From Ktedonobacter robiniae (GTDB lineage Bacteria > Chloroflexota > Ktedonobacteria > Ktedonobacterales > Ktedonobacteraceae): DNA of 64,000 nucleotides. A program made the translations under genes and the position numbers. Positions 62,939 through 64,000 of the stretch are shown one piece after another; within the stretch, counting starts at the first letter, position 1; every line of letters begins with the position of its first letter. A model generated the notes under the pieces. That model did not search any database, had not been told where the DNA came from, and was given only the letters and a program-made list of their open reading frames with translations. The stretch is from contig NZ_BNJG01000001.1 in NCBI RefSeq assembly GCF_016587375.1, positions 1,798,001-1,862,000 of the forward strand, written 5' to 3'.

Positions 62939-63003
62939 AGCGAGCAAGAAAAAAGCCGCTGGGATGGGCAACGCCCATCCCAGCGGCTTTTTTCTTGCTC
63001 GCT
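62939..63003. terminator. Long perfect palindrome between gcvH and gcvPA (hairpin 19)
   Basis: 31-bp arms (62939-62969, 62973-63003) around AAC, 2 bases after the gcvH stop. A run of T is inside the right arm. It should separate gcvPA from gcvTH transcription. Confidence 0.9.
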
Positions 63004-63225
63004 AATGAAGAAGGGCTATGTCCACTTATCCTTTTTGGCTATTCCGTTCATCAATGCGATATAATAGGTTGTCTGCATTGACCACTTCATCCCATTATAA
63101 TAGATCAATTTTTAGTACTTTATGCGGGTCTCTGTGTACTCCCCAGGGGAGATGGCAGGAGGCCTGCCGATTATGATTTGCAGAAGACCAAAGCCTTTAT
63201 AATCTCCAGGGAGATGTTTAAATCC

Positions 63226-64000
63226 ATGAGTTATGTGCCTAATACACCGGAAGAGCAGCAGGCCATGCTGGAAAGCATAGGCCTCTCTTCGATTGAAGAC
63301 CTGCTGACTCCCGTTCCTGAAAATGTGCGCCTGGATCGCCCGCTCGATCTGCCGGAAGCGCTTGCAGAGCCAGATCTGCGGCGCGTGGTGACGCGGATGG
63401 CGGCGCGCAATAAGAGCCTCGACACTACCATTTCATTCCTGGGGGCCGGGACCTATGACCGGGCCATCCCCAGCGTGGTGCCGCACCTGCAACGCCGCTC
63501 GGAGTTCGTCACGTCCTACACGCCCTACCAACCGGAAGTGAGCCAGGGCATCCTGCAGGCGACGTACGAGTTCCAGACCATGGTTTGCCAGATCACCGGC
63601 ATGGACATAGCCAATGCCTCGCTCTATGATGGCGCGACAGCCATGATTGAGGCGGTCTTCGTGGCCCTTGGCCCCGGTGGGCGTGGTGAGGTCGTCATAT
63701 CGACCGGCGTTGATCCCCAGTATCGCCGGGTGTTGCAGACCTATGCCTTCGCGCGCGGCTTTACGGTACGTGAGGTTCCAACTCAGGATGGTGTCACCTC
63801 CCTTGACGAGCTGGACGCGGCAGTGACGTCCTCGACCTCGGCGGTCATCATTCAGCAGCCGAACTTCTTTGGCTGTGTTGAGGACGCGCACGCAATCGAG
63901 GCCATCGCGCACAAGGGCAAGGGTCTCTTTATTACGACCATTACCGAGCCGGCCTCGCTGGGTATCCTGGCAACTCCTGGAGAATACAATGCCGATATCG
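63226..64000 (+). CDS. gcvPA: Glycine dehydrogenase (decarboxylating) subunit 1, N-terminal part
   Basis: 258 residues readable, still open at the window end. SYVPNTPEEQQAMLESIGL start, FLGAGTYDRAIPSVV, SYTPYQPEVSQGILQATYEF and NASLYDGATAMIEA are GcvPA blocks. With subunit 2 it forms the P protein, decarboxylating glycine and loading GcvH. AGGGAGA precedes the ATG. It has its own leader of about 220 bases with a TATAAT near 63100. Confidence 0.93.
   Translation, partial: MSYVPNTPEEQQAMLESIGLSSIEDLLTPVPENVRLDRPLDLPEALAEPDLRRVVTRMAARNKSLDTTISFLGAGTYDRAIPSVVPHLQRRSEFVTSYTPYQPEVSQGILQATYEFQTMVCQITGMDIANASLYDGATAMIEAVFVALGPGGRGEVVISTGVDPQYRRVLQTYAFARGFTVREVPTQDGVTSLDELDAAVTSSTSAVIIQQPNFFGCVEDAHAIEAIAHKGKGLFITTITEPASLGILATPGEYNADI

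Overview
The window looks like chromosomal DNA of a filamentous, spore-forming member of the Chloroflexota, most likely class Ktedonobacteria. This is inferred from the gene set (split glycine dehydrogenase, B12-binding CarH-type regulator, DUF6585-like membrane proteins, stand-alone AICAR transformylase), the low coding density and the many small intergenic repeats. No 16S or marker gene is present to prove it. Almost all genes are ordinary housekeeping or metabolic genes in short units. There is no prophage, CRISPR array or large island.

Layout. 1-5.1 kb: the end of a succinate dehydrogenase iron-sulfur subunit, an epoxide-hydrolase-like enzyme, a two-cap cobalamin photoreceptor-type MerR regulator, and a divergent PLP decarboxylase. 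5.1-8.9 kb: an MFS exporter with an extracytoplasmic tail, followed by a secreted relative of that tail. 9-14.2 kb: AICAR transformylase, a small secreted protein, a duplicated DUF6585-like membrane protein, and tatD coupled to a CysS/MshC-like ligase. 14.6-17.3 kb: an unrecognised gene pair whose first member carries a SUKH (SMI1/KNR4) domain. 17.3-20.3 kb: a stress-type protein and a TnpB transposon with no TnpA. 20.4-28.9 kb: dtd, a kinase, acpS, UDP-glucose dehydrogenase, an MBL hydrolase, a MerR regulator and lgt. 29-38.2 kb: EamA transporter, DUF3592 protein, cytidine deaminase, GCS2 ligase, a frameshifted tryptophan 2,3-dioxygenase and two M20 peptidases. 38.2-42.0 kb: a scrap zone with a truncated RepA-like ATPase, an IS630 remnant, a MITE-like inverted repeat, a dienelactone hydrolase and a kinase. 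42-50.6 kb: SbcD-like nuclease, galU, a glycosyltransferase-like membrane protein, a lipoprotein and an NRAMP-family transporter. 50.7-64 kb: a two-component system, tRNA-Arg(CCT), a CHAP hydrolase, an epimerase, a radical SAM enzyme and the glycine cleavage genes gcvT, gcvH and gcvPA (cut by the window end).

The most striking signal lies between the genes. At least 19 long, nearly perfect inverted repeats (arms 19-37 bp, loops usually 0-11 bases) sit at gene ends, each with a different stem sequence. Several run into the coding ends of one or both convergent genes, so that two unrelated proteins can share their last codons. Several carry the same small secondary hairpin on the shoulder. A second class consists of short tandem hairpin units (one to five copies) placed just 5' of genes. 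At least six further dispersed small repeat families occur. I regard these as the best candidates for something undescribed; their function (termination, mRNA end protection, or a REP-like mobile element) is inference.
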